DNA of 64,000 nt from Candidatus Anaerobiospirillum pullicola (GTDB lineage: Bacteria; Pseudomonadota; Gammaproteobacteria; Enterobacterales; Succinivibrionaceae), in contig JAHLFE010000044.1 in the NCBI GenBank assembly GCA_018884035.1, forward strand, positions 1 through 64,000, in the 5' to 3' direction. Positions within the stretch are counted from its first letter, which is position 1. Every line of letters starts with the position of its first letter. Positions 1-10,700 of the stretch are shown here, piece by piece. The position numbers and the translations under genes were made by a program. The notes below the pieces were generated by a model. It saw only the letters and a program-made list of their open reading frames with translations. It was not told the origin of the DNA and ran no database searches.

Positions 1-170
1 TTTTTTTTTTCACGTGAAACCTAAATTATGACGGCATAGCGGCTTGCGTGGACGTAGGGCGTGCAAGGTAATGGGGAGTGGCGTGGGGGAGGCGGTAGAG
101 GTGAGGAGAGGCGCCTCGTGTGGCGGCGCCAAGCTGGTAAGGGAGGGGACAGTGCGGTGCGCGGGCGCGG

Positions 171-277
171 TTAGGAACAGTCAGAAAATAAGATACCTAA
201 CTTGTTAACGCCAAACTGCTATCTTTCTCGATTCTATGCGGTATCAATTAGGGAAGTTATTTACTGACTGTTCCTTA
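171..277 (-). repeat. Dispersed TIR-bounded intergenic repeat, copy 1 (MITE-like)
   Basis: Reverse complement of 171-277 matches 20400-20505 at about 90% by eye. Ends are near-perfect inverted repeats (TAAGGAACAGTCAGTAAATAA / TTATTTTCTGACTGTTCCTAA). Confidence 0.85.
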
Positions 278-1345
278 GTGCGAGCGGTTAACTGCTTTAT
301 GGCACAGGGCAATGAGCTCGTCCTTGGCCGCACTTGGGGGGAAGACCTCTAAGGCGGAAATAGCAGCAGCGCAAGCTTGCTGCGCTTGCCTCTCACACTG
401 CTCAAGAGCATGTGTCTCGGCAATGGCAGCACGGACGGCCTCTAAGTCTGCCGTCTTAATAGCAGCTAAAAGCTGCTCTTGCTTGTGTGCATCTCTCTCG
501 TAGGCCTTTAAGGCCATGAGCACAGGGAGGGTGATACGCTGGTCGTTTAAGTCGGTACCTGCATCCTTGCCTAAGGTGCTGCTGTCAGCTGAGTAGTCAA
601 GCATGTCGTCCTTAATCTGGAAGGAGATGCCCAGTTGACGGCCAAACTCTTTTAAGGGCGCTTGATACTGCTCCATGCCCTCCACAATAAGCGCAGGGGC
701 CGATGCTGCCAGCTCAAAGAGCACACCGGTCTTATGGTAGATAGTCTCATAGTAGACGTCTAAGGAGAGGTTGACATCACCCTCGTGCTCTAACTGATAG
801 AGCTCGCCTACGACCAGCTGACTTAAAGTGCGGTTAAGTTCCTCGATCACGTCGAAGTTACGTGGGCGCTGCAAAAGATTAAAGCAACGGGTAAAGAGAT
901 AATCGCCTGCTAAGACAGCGGCATGGTTGCCAGCTGTCTCGTTTAAGGTGGGTTTACCACGGCGCAGGGGGGCCTTATCAATGACGTCATCGTGCACTAA
1001 GGTGGCGGTATGTAAAAGCTCAATGGCAGCAGCGATGTGACAGATGTTGTCGAGATCTTGCGCCACATCAAAATGCGGTAAGGCTAAGGCACTTAAGAGC
1101 ACGAGACGTGGACGCATGCGCTTGCCACCTGCTTCAATCACGTGCATGCACAGGGCGTTAACCTGCGTCTCTAAAGAGTGTTGGGTGTAGGTCTCCATAA
1201 GCAGCTGCTCGACCTTGCTCATGCTAGAGGTGAGCAGTGTAGCCGTCGTGCTCGCAGCGGCGGAGGTAAGAGGAGCGTTTGGCTCCAGAGCGCTGGGCGA
1301 AATGCTGTGCGACGCCATAAGAGAGTTTCCTACAAAAAAGCGCAA
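275..1345 (-). CDS. ispB: Polyprenyl (octaprenyl) diphosphate synthase
   Basis: GGKRMRPRLVLL, LLHTATLVHDDVID and QIKDDMLDY motifs; divergent from rplU as in other gammaproteobacteria. True start may be internal. Confidence 0.93.
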   Translation of the reverse strand: MRFFVGNSLMASHSISPSALEPNAPLTSAAASTTATLLTSSMSKVEQLLMETYTQHSLETQVNALCMHVIEAGGKRMRPRLVLLSALALPHFDVAQDLDNICHIAAAIELLHTATLVHDDVIDKAPLRRGKPTLNETAGNHAAVLAGDYLFTRCFNLLQRPRNFDVIEELNRTLSQLVVGELYQLEHEGDVNLSLDVYYETIYHKTGVLFELAASAPALIVEGMEQYQAPLKEFGRQLGISFQIKDDMLDYSADSSTLGKDAGTDLNDQRITLPVLMALKAYERDAHKQEQLLAAIKTADLEAVRAAIAETHALEQCERQAQQACAAAISALEVFPPSAAKDELIALCHKAVNRSH

Positions 1346-2353
1346 GAGTGGGGGCGGCCCTAATCGCGTACCGCAGGATTAGCTGTAAGAGCTGCCGACA
1401 GTGGTAGCCTAAATTTGAGCGGGGCTACGTGTCATCGAACACAGAGAGGCGCCGCTTACAGGAGAGATGGCACTGTTCTCCGGAAGTTTAAGGAGGGCAG
1501 TGTCGTCAGTGTTGGAAGTAGCGGTAGTGGCGCTGGTGGCGATAATGTTTTAGGGGCGCTACCTGCTGCGACAGGAGGCGTCGCGGCGGAGTGCTGTGGT
1601 TTCCTTTTTGTGGTAAGGGTAGCCAAAAGCAGAGGCTATTTTATCATCATTGATGGGAGCAAATGGCGGGAGTGCTGGGGGAGGAAGCAGGCGAGGGAGA
1701 AAAATGCGCAGCAAGCAGGCTTGGGGCAAAGGTAAAAAGGCGGCGGCACAGAACAGAGGGAAGCTGCTTAGTGCTGGACATGGGCAGGCTGTGGCTTTAT
1801 GGTGCAAGGGGCCCAGTCCTGACTGACCTTGCCATGTCAAGCCCAGACAAACTAGCCCAGAGCACAACGCACTCTTGAGGAGTAGGTGCCATCAAGGCGC
1901 AGCCACCACCACCACCACCTCCACCTTCAGCGACAACTCTAGGGTTCCTCAAGTTGATAATTTTCTTTACCTAAAGTTGTAACCCTCTCTGTGGTAGGTT
2001 TAGGAGCTTCTCAAGCTTGCCTCAAGATAGAACGTTTTATCGCGCGTTATACCATGTTCCTCACTACACATATGGGGAGGTAAGGCTGCCTGTTATAGAG
2101 GGTGATACTTTGAGTAATCTTTATACAAAAGGCGCGTCCAGACACCCTGTCTGACAAATTTTCTGAAAGCCTGTATGACACCCTGATGAGCTTCTCTGCA
2201 CAGGCACCAATGCTCCTGCTCAAATGCGTCCCAAGGCAGTCCTGACCTCTGATGAGGTAGGCTATAGGTGGCCACATTCCAAGATACCCTAGAGCCACCA
2301 AGAACCATCCATGTTCTATTCCGCGCCCCAGAGCTTCAAAGGGTGTTGACGCT

Positions 2354-2400
2354 CACCAAGAGCACCATAAAGCCATGGTGGGCTTAAGTTCGCGTGTATG
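2354..2400 (+). repeat. Dispersed ~47-bp intergenic repeat, copy 1
   Basis: caccaagagcaccataaagccatggtgggcttaagttcgcgtgtatg resembles 44219-44265 (caccaagagcaccataaagctagggggggcttaagtttgctggtatg). Confidence 0.7.
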
Positions 2401-2504
2401 GGCAGGGTGTGGTGGTGGCTTAGACACCAAACGCTGAGCAGAGCTTATTTATCCCTGCCTCAGCTGACTCTGACAAAAATCAAGTTTGCACTCTGCTTTT
2501 GTGG

Positions 2505-2510
2505 TATAAT
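2505..2510 (+). promoter_or_regulatory. Putative extended -10 promoter for rplU-rpmA(-obgE)
   Basis: TGGTATAAT (TGn + TATAAT), about 430 nt upstream of the rplU start codon. Confidence 0.4.
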
Positions 2511-2900
2511 TTCGCGGTTTTGAAAGTGACGTTTGTTTGCTTTTCAAACACTGAGTGTGTAAGATATGCGCTCACTATTAGCCTAGAAAAGGTGTTGATT
2601 CCCTGCGAGTCAAGCTTGTAGTCGAAAGACTAGAATTGTTGCAGACGGCCGATTGCTGGCCTGTGGTTATCACGTCTCTGCAAGCTCCTTATCCACACAT
2701 TGCCCACAGCGCAGACTGTGGCGGTGCCCCCTAGACATCTCTAGGATGTGTCCCTGTGGACATCAACAACGCGGCGCGGATAAGACGGCTTAATTTGAAC
2801 GATCGGCGTTAAGCCTCGGATGCGAGTGTTTCGCTCAGATCTGTCATCTACTAGCTTTACGTTCGGATGTGCCTTGTAGGCGAGAATGATTTGATTTGAG

Positions 2901-2938
2901 CGGGAGCGCAAACTCCTGCGTTCAAACGGAGTTTGAGC
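2901..2938 (+). promoter_or_regulatory. rplU leader: SD-sequestering hairpin with competing upstream hairpin
   Basis: CAAACTCC (2909-2916) pairs perfectly with GGAGTTTG (2928-2935), which holds the GGAG SD 7 nt before ATG 2939. Alternative stem CGGGAG (2901-2906) / CTCCTG (2913-2918). Confidence 0.55.
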
Positions 2939-3250
2939 ATGTACGCAGTTATTTTTTGCGGTGGCAAGCAGCACAAGGTCTCCGAGGGTGAGAAGCTTCG
3001 CGTTGAGCTCCTCAAGGCCGAAAAAGACAGCACTGTTGAGTTAGATAAGGTTCTCTTAATCTCTGATGGCTCCAACGTTAAGGTTGGTGCTCCTTACATC
3101 GAGGGCGCTAAGGTCAGCGCTAAGGTGTTAGGTGAGGTCGCCGGCGAGAAGATCAAGATCGTGAAGTTCCGTCGTCGTAAGCACCATCAGAAGGTTACTG
3201 GCCACCGTCAGTGGTTCACCGAATTAGAGATCACCGGTATTACCGGTTAG
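2939..3250 (+). CDS. rplU: 50S ribosomal protein L21
   Basis: [20 protein letters not shown]...[28 protein letters not shown] at 2939 preceded by GGAG. Confidence 0.97.
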   Translation: MYAVIFCGGKQHKVSEGEKLRVELLKAEKDSTVELDKVLLISDGSNVKVGAPYIEGAKVSAKVLGEVAGEKIKIVKFRRRKHHQKVTGHRQWFTELEITGITG

Positions 3251-3263
3251 GAGATAAGGATCC

Positions 3264-3530
3264 ATGGCACACAAGAAAGCCGGCGGTTCCGTTCGTAACG
3301 GTCGCGATTCTCAGGCCCAACGTCTTGGTGTAAAGCGTTATGCTGGTGAGTTAGTAACCGCTGGTAGCATTATCGTGCGTCAGCGTGGTACCCACTTCCA
3401 CCCAGGCGCAAATGTCGGTATTGGCAAGGATGACACTCTGTTTGCCAAGAAGACTGGCAAGGTTTCGTTTGTGACTCGTGGTCCTAAGGGCCGCAAGTTC
3501 GTGCAGATCATTGCTGACGACGCTGCATAA
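3264..3530 (+). CDS. rpmA: 50S ribosomal protein L27
   Basis: [29 protein letters not shown]...[13 protein letters not shown]-type sequence. Confidence 0.97.
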   Translation: MAHKKAGGSVRNGRDSQAQRLGVKRYAGELVTAGSIIVRQRGTHFHPGANVGIGKDDTLFAKKTGKVSFVTRGPKGRKFVQIIADDAA

Positions 3531-3629
3531 TAAGTTTGCCGCTATCAGCGGTAACTTAGCAGCGTAGGTAGTACTCTGCCGACGCAAACACCACATTAGG
3601 CCTGCATCACCTATCGCCACAGATGGTAG

Positions 3630-4943
<1,314 letters not shown>

Positions 4944-5001
4944 CTGAAAGTTTCCTTTTACGTTACTGCTATCGCTTCAACCATTACCACCACTACCACA
5001 C

Positions 5002-5026
5002 CACTACTACTACTACTACTACTACC
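5002..5026. repeat. (CTA)n triplet microsatellite, intergenic
   Basis: cactactactactactactactacc downstream of obgE, flanked by further degenerate (CAC/CTA/ACC) triplets. Confidence 0.85.
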
Positions 5027-5328
5027 GCTACCGTTCACGCTACCACTACCACTACTGTACAGTACCGTTAGTGCCTGCTGTGTTGTAAGCAGAAGCGACA
5101 TTAAGTGCAGTAAAGTGCGTAGCTCCGCGTGGTTATAACCATAAGTGCTAACCCGCTTTTACACTTCCCTTGATGATGTCTTGATGCCCCTCTTCAGGCA
5201 CATATATGCGCATCAATGAGCAGGGTAGGGGAAGCTTAAAAAGAGAGGGTGGACACTTTGCGTGTTTTGGGCGCGCTTTTGTCGGTGCGCTGGGGTGACC
5301 AACGGCTTTGTATTTGTGAGGAATTACT

Positions 5329-6210
5329 GTGACGCAGACCACTGAGACTACTGACAATAGCTCCACTGCTAAGCCAACTACAGTGCCGGTGCTGTTGGTG
5401 CCAGGCCACAAGATTGATGTCCAGTTGGTTGTGGCCTGCGGCCTTGATCGTGCCATTGGCGAGCGCGGCACTATGCCGTGGTATGTGCCAGATGACCTCT
5501 CGCACTTTAAGGAGCTGACCCTACGCTCGTGCGTGATTATGGGGCGTAAGACTCTTGAGTCTATTGGTAAGGCGCTGCCACACCGCCGTAACATTGTGGT
5601 GAGCTCGGACTTTACGCTTAAAGATCGCTTTGCCAATATCGAGGTGGTCAGCAGTCTGCCCCTTGCCATTGAGCGGGCTAAGACCGCCCGCCCATGGGCA
5701 GAGGTGCGCTGCGAGGAGCGTTGCCGCGTGCATTACTACCATACGGTGTCGATCATTGGCGGGGCGCAGCTTTTTGCCGAGGCGCTTAACTACGCCAATA
5801 CGCTGCAGGTGACGCAGCTGTGGGCGCGCTTTCCTCATGCTGATACCTTCTTCCCTGAGGTGGAGCGTAAGAACTGGCGCTGGGAGTGTATGCCTCAGCA
5901 GTGCGCGGGACGTGATACCTTTTTCTTCTGCGCTGCGCCGCAGCCTGAGGGGTTTGCCCAAGAGATTCCGCCTTTAGATGAAGCTATTGTGCAGGATCCA
6001 CGTACAGGTGAGGTGCTTGATCGGGAGCACTTACCACAGGGGTTGTGCTATCGCTTCTCGACCTTTAGACGGAAAAAGGAAATGCGCCCAGTAGAGGAGG
6101 CAGGGCAGGAGAGCGGGGCTAATGCCAGCGTCTCTGTGGCTACAGCTGACATAGCGGAGGCTGGCACGAGCAGCGCAGAGGCTCCTGCAGAGGTTCCTGC
6201 AGAGGCTTAA
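5329..6210 (+). CDS. folA: Dihydrofolate reductase with N- and C-terminal extensions
   Basis: QLVVACGLDRAIGERGTMPWYVPDDLSHFKELTLRSCVIMGRKTLESIGKALPHRRNIVVS; extra residues before and after the core. Confidence 0.9.
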   Translation: MTQTTETTDNSSTAKPTTVPVLLVPGHKIDVQLVVACGLDRAIGERGTMPWYVPDDLSHFKELTLRSCVIMGRKTLESIGKALPHRRNIVVSSDFTLKDRFANIEVVSSLPLAIERAKTARPWAEVRCEERCRVHYYHTVSIIGGAQLFAEALNYANTLQVTQLWARFPHADTFFPEVERKNWRWECMPQQCAGRDTFFFCAAPQPEGFAQEIPPLDEAIVQDPRTGEVLDREHLPQGLCYRFSTFRRKKEMRPVEEAGQESGANASVSVATADIAEAGTSSAEAPAEVPAEA

Positions 6211-6277
6211 GCGCTGCACCAGAAGGGGCGGATATAGGATCAACCTGAGATGTCTCAGGAGTCCCTGCGATGTTTTA

Positions 6278-6319
6278 GGCGGTAGCCCTGTACTTTTAGG
6301 TAGTTTTAGGGCTGCCGCC
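6278..6319. terminator. Candidate bidirectional terminator between convergent folA and apaH
   Basis: GGCGGTAGCCCT (6278-6289) and AGGGCTGCCGCC (6308-6319): 12-bp inverted repeat with one mismatch. Confidence 0.6.
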
Positions 6320-6341
6320 TTTAACTCTCAACAGGGCGAGG

Positions 6342-6410
6342 ACACTACCGTAGTGGGTGGACACCACAGTGGTGGGTTAGACACCACAGTGAGGGATACA
6401 CCACAGTGGG
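6342..6410. repeat. Short spaced repeat ACACCACAGTG
   Basis: ACACCACAGTG at 6361, 6381 and 6398, plus a degenerate ACACTACCGTAGTG upstream; contains the palindrome CACCACaGTGGTG. Confidence 0.6.
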
Positions 6411-6431
6411 TGGTGTTGAGCCTTGATGTGC

Positions 6432-7274
6432 TTAGATCTGTGCGTAGCCTAATGACTTCACGGAGAAGAACTTATCGTCCTCCATACGCCAAGCGCTTAA
6501 GCGGTCGCCCCAGACGCAGCCTGTGTCCAGGGCTCTAATGTCTATCTCGTCGCACTTGGCGTTTAACGCAGCCCAGTGACCAAAGACCACCTTATAGTGG
6601 CGCTTCTTGTAAATGGTAGGCTGGGCCAACTTAAACCATGGGGTGAGGCCGTCTTTAGCGACTAAGTCAGGGTTGACAGCACTGTTCTTGTAGTCAAGGG
6701 TGCTGTCGGCATAGACCAAACGCATGCGCGTAAAGGCGTTAAAGGCAAAGCGCCAGCGTGTTAAGCCCTCATCGCTTGGGTTGTAGTGGTCAGGCTGGTC
6801 GTTGTACATATTGCGCAGCAATACCCGACGGCGATAGGGATCACGTAAGGCCTTACACGCTTCTTTGGCTTCCTTTTTGGCCTGCTTAATATCCCAGAGG
6901 GGATAGATGCCCGCGTGCGTGACCACAAGGTTCTTGCTCTCGTGCAGGTAAAGCAGTGGTCGTTGCAGGAAGTACTCGACGATTTGATCGCACAGCTTGC
7001 TTTGCAGGATTACCTCGAGGTTGTCCTTTGGGCGTGGCTTGTTGATGTCGTAGTAGACGGCGAGGAAGTTGAGGTCGTGGTTGCCTAAGACGGAGGTGAC
7101 TGCGGAGCCTAGCTTAAAGATCTCCTGCATCGTTTCCACAGGCATTGGGCCACGGCCGATAAGGTCACCAGTGAGGATGAGCTCGTCGGATTTTTCGTTA
7201 AAGCCGATGAGACTGAGCAGTTTGACGAATTCGTCGTGGCAGGCGTGGATGTCTCCAATGCAGTAGGTAGCCAT
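6432..7274 (-). CDS. apaH: Bis(5'-nucleosyl)-tetraphosphatase, symmetrical
   Basis: MATYCIGDIHACHDEFVKLL, LTGDLIGRGP, LGNHDLNFLAV. Start set at ATG 7274. Confidence 0.95.
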   Translation of the reverse strand: MATYCIGDIHACHDEFVKLLSLIGFNEKSDELILTGDLIGRGPMPVETMQEIFKLGSAVTSVLGNHDLNFLAVYYDINKPRPKDNLEVILQSKLCDQIVEYFLQRPLLYLHESKNLVVTHAGIYPLWDIKQAKKEAKEACKALRDPYRRRVLLRNMYNDQPDHYNPSDEGLTRWRFAFNAFTRMRLVYADSTLDYKNSAVNPDLVAKDGLTPWFKLAQPTIYKKRHYKVVFGHWAALNAKCDEIDIRALDTGCVWGDRLSAWRMEDDKFFSVKSLGYAQI

Positions 7275-7711
7275 GGTTTTCCTCAGAAAAGGACAAAGTG
7301 ATAGTGGCCGCAAGGGACAAGGGATGATTACAACTTGGAGCCAAGTCTATTGTCATGGTTTTGGGCCAATATCTCAAGAGATGGAGATAAAAAGCTGTAA
7401 GGGGAAAAAAAGAGAGGAGTGGCCTCAGCAAAAGCTAAAATAAGGGCAAGCGCCATCAAGGAGTAATGCTCCGCAAAAAGCGTGAGGAAAGCTGTCAGCG
7501 TCAAGATGCAGCCCCTAAAGCGCCCCAACCACGGCCAAAGATCCCTAAGCCCCATAAGAGCCTATTAGGGCACAAAAGGCCCATCTCAGGGGCCAACAGG
7601 GCGCTCTGGCCATGGCTTAAGCTTGTTGTCCCTAGCCTTATTCAAGGCTCAGCTGAAATCACTGGCATCGCATCTGCGGTATGTAGTGATGACCGAGATA
7701 ACGGAGTCCAT

Positions 7712-10700
7712 ATGCCATATATCTCCAAAGATTTTATTCGGCAGCAGCTGATGCCACGCGTGGACATCGTGCAGCTGGTGCGGCAGTATGTGACGCTGAC
7801 CCGCTCGGGGCAAAACTACACTGGCAAATGCCCTTTTCACAACGACAAGTCACCATCGCTGGTGGTAAGCCCAAGCCGCCAGAATTTTCACTGCTTTGGC
7901 TGCAACGCCCATGGTAGTGCCATCGATTTTATTGAGCTATACAAGCACGTTGACTTTGTGGAGGCGGTGGAAGAGCTGGCGCGCTTTGCCGGTCTTGATG
8001 TGGTGTATGGCGCCTTAACGCCTGAGGCGCAGCGCCGTGCGGAGAAGTCGCGCCATTACTACTCCTTTATGGAGCGTGCTACGCGTTTTTTTGTCGAGCA
8101 GCTGCCAAAGAATCAGGCTGCGAGCGACTACTTTAGCAATGTACGTCAACTGTCGCAGACGGCTATTGCAGAAGCCCGCTTAGGCTATGCTCCGGATAGT
8201 AACGACTATTTAAAGGATCTGTGCCCAAACGACTTTGACCGTCAGCTGGCTCTTGACTTAGGTATCATGCGCGTCAAGGAGAACGAGCGTGGCACCTACA
8301 ACTTCCCTTTTTTCCGCAACCGCGTCATATTCCCGATTCGCGACACGCGCGGACGGGTGATTGCCTTTGGTGCCCGTAAGCTCGATGATGCTGTCGAGGG
8401 GCCAAAGTACCTCAACTCGCCAGAGAGCATGATCTTTAAGAAAAGACGTGAGGTCTTTGGCCTGTACGAGTGTCTGCAGGCGACGCGCAATAAGCCTAAG
8501 AGCATCTTGGTGGTCGAGGGCTACATGGACGTGATTTCTTTGCGTGAGGCGGGCTTTCCTGCGGTAGTGGCGACCTTGGGTACGGCGCTAACGGCTGATC
8601 ACATCAACTTGCTCTTTCGTTACACCGATGACGTGGTGTGCTGCTTTGACGGCGATGAGGCCGGAATGAGGGCCTCTTGGCGTGCCTTAAAGACGGTGGC
8701 TCCGGTGTTACAGGATAACAAGAGCGTGCGTTTTATGACCATGCCGCCGAGCCATGACCCTGACACGCTGGTGCGTGATGGGGGCCTAGCGGCTTTAAAT
8801 CGCCTCCTTGAAGAAGAGACCTTCACCTTTGAAGAGAGCTTGATTGCGCACTATGCGTTAAATAGCGATCTGACTATGCCTGACCAAAGAACCCGCTTTG
8901 TGACCAATGTGGTGCGTGCGGCCAAGGCATTAGATCACGTGCCAATGGTGAAGCACAACATTTTTGAGCTCTTGGGACTTTATGGCAACGTCTCCATGGA
9001 TTTGATTGCGGAGAAGCTGGAAAAAGAAACAGCTGATCCTGAGTTTATGGGGCAGGAGTGGGGTAAGCGCGATCGCTATGGCCATAGTCAAAGCAATGGC
9101 AATGGGCGTAACCAGTTCTCGCAGCAGCCGCAACAACAGCAGCAGGCAGGGCAGGCGCCCTTTGACGGTGGGAATGCGCTTTCTCACAGTCAGGGCTTTG
9201 GTTTTAATGGCCGTCCCGTGCAGCAGCAACAGCAATTGCCGCAGCAACTACCACAGCCACAGGGCCAAGGCCAAAGACAGAGCTCAGGCCAAGGACAGCA
9301 GGTGCAGAACTTGAGGCCGCCAGCTATGAGCGAGGATCCGGTCTACGAGGCCGATGAGGTGATTCCTCCGGATCTGGCGCCGCAGATGCCGCGTGGTGGC
9401 TATAAGGGCTCGCGCCTTGACCAGCAGCAAAACGGCTATAACCATGGCAACCATGGCTATGGTGGCTACCGTAATGACAACCGTAACCAAAACTACGGCC
9501 GCAACGCTGGCTATGGCCATAAGCAAAACTACAACCGTGGCCAGAATAATGGCTATGGGCAGAATTATGGCGCTGGCCAAAACTACAATCGTGGCTCGTA
9601 TCAAGGTTATGGGCGGCGTGACGGTTATGGCCATGGCCAAAGTCAGGGCGGCGCCTATGAGCAGCAGGATGCGCAATGGGAGCAGCAATTTAACAGTACG
9701 TTGCAAGAGGGCATGAATGGCTCGGCACTGGGTAAGGGGTACTTTACGACCAATAGTGAGGGCGATATCTCCGTTTTTGCGACGGTGGTAGAGAGAGCGA
9801 CGCATGTGGTTAATGCGCAAGCTCCGACGCCTGCCCAAATTCAGCAACAACAGGTGCTGGCACAAAATGGCCAAGCCGCACCTGAGATGACGCCACTCAT
9901 GGCACCAATCATGGCTGAGCAGCAGATGCATCAGCCACAGCAGCAGTCACAGATAACGCCGCATATGGCGCAGGGAGCACCTTATATGGCGCAAGCACAA
10001 GAGAGCAATCAGGCGCAGATGGCGCGTATGCAGGGACAAGGAGCCATGAATAATGGCATGCAGGGTACGCCACAGCAGTACCAGCAACCATATCAAGGCC
10101 AGCAGTCATACCAAGGCCAGCAAGGTTACTATGGTAGCCAGATGTATGGACAGCAACCACACCAAGGCCAGCAAGGCTACTACGGTGGGCAGCCATATGG
10201 GCAGCAGCCTTATGTGGGACAGCAAGCCTACGGCGGGCAACAGGGCTTCCCACAAAGGGGGGGCAATGGCTATGGCGCGCCACAGGGGTACTACCAGCAA
10301 CAGCAGCCTCAGCCTTACATGGGGCCACAGGGGCAAATGTATCAGCAGGGGGGTATGTCTGCACAAGGTCAGCAGTACATGCAGCAGGGTCAGTCGTACC
10401 GTCAAGGTGGCATGGGCATGAACGCAGGCATGAACCCACAGAGCCAGCCTTTTATGCAGCAGCAACAGATGCCACAGCAGATGCAGCAGCAACAGATGCC
10501 ACAGCAGATGCAGCAGCAAATGCAGCAGCAACAGCGCCAGAGTGCACCCCAGCAGCAGGCTGGGGCCCAGCGCATGGGCAATGGGCCACAACGGGGGAAT
10601 CCCATAGCCAGCACAACAGTGGTAAATGTTCCAGCGGCAGGTGGTGAGATTAGTCTCGAGCAGCTGCAAGAGCGAGCCAACTTTGAGATGCAGGCACGGA

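Noticed and set aside
1415-2308. Small ORFs between ispB and rplU
   Set aside because: No recognisable domains, overlapping on both strands, no consistent RBS; better explained as intergenic.
2689-2697. Perfect DnaA box TTATCCACA
   Set aside because: Single site with no supporting cluster or AT-rich unwinding element; expected by chance at low frequency, and rplU is not a typical oriC neighbour.
6342-6410. CRISPR array
   Set aside because: Repeats are only 11 bp with irregular, partly repetitive spacing and no cas genes nearby.
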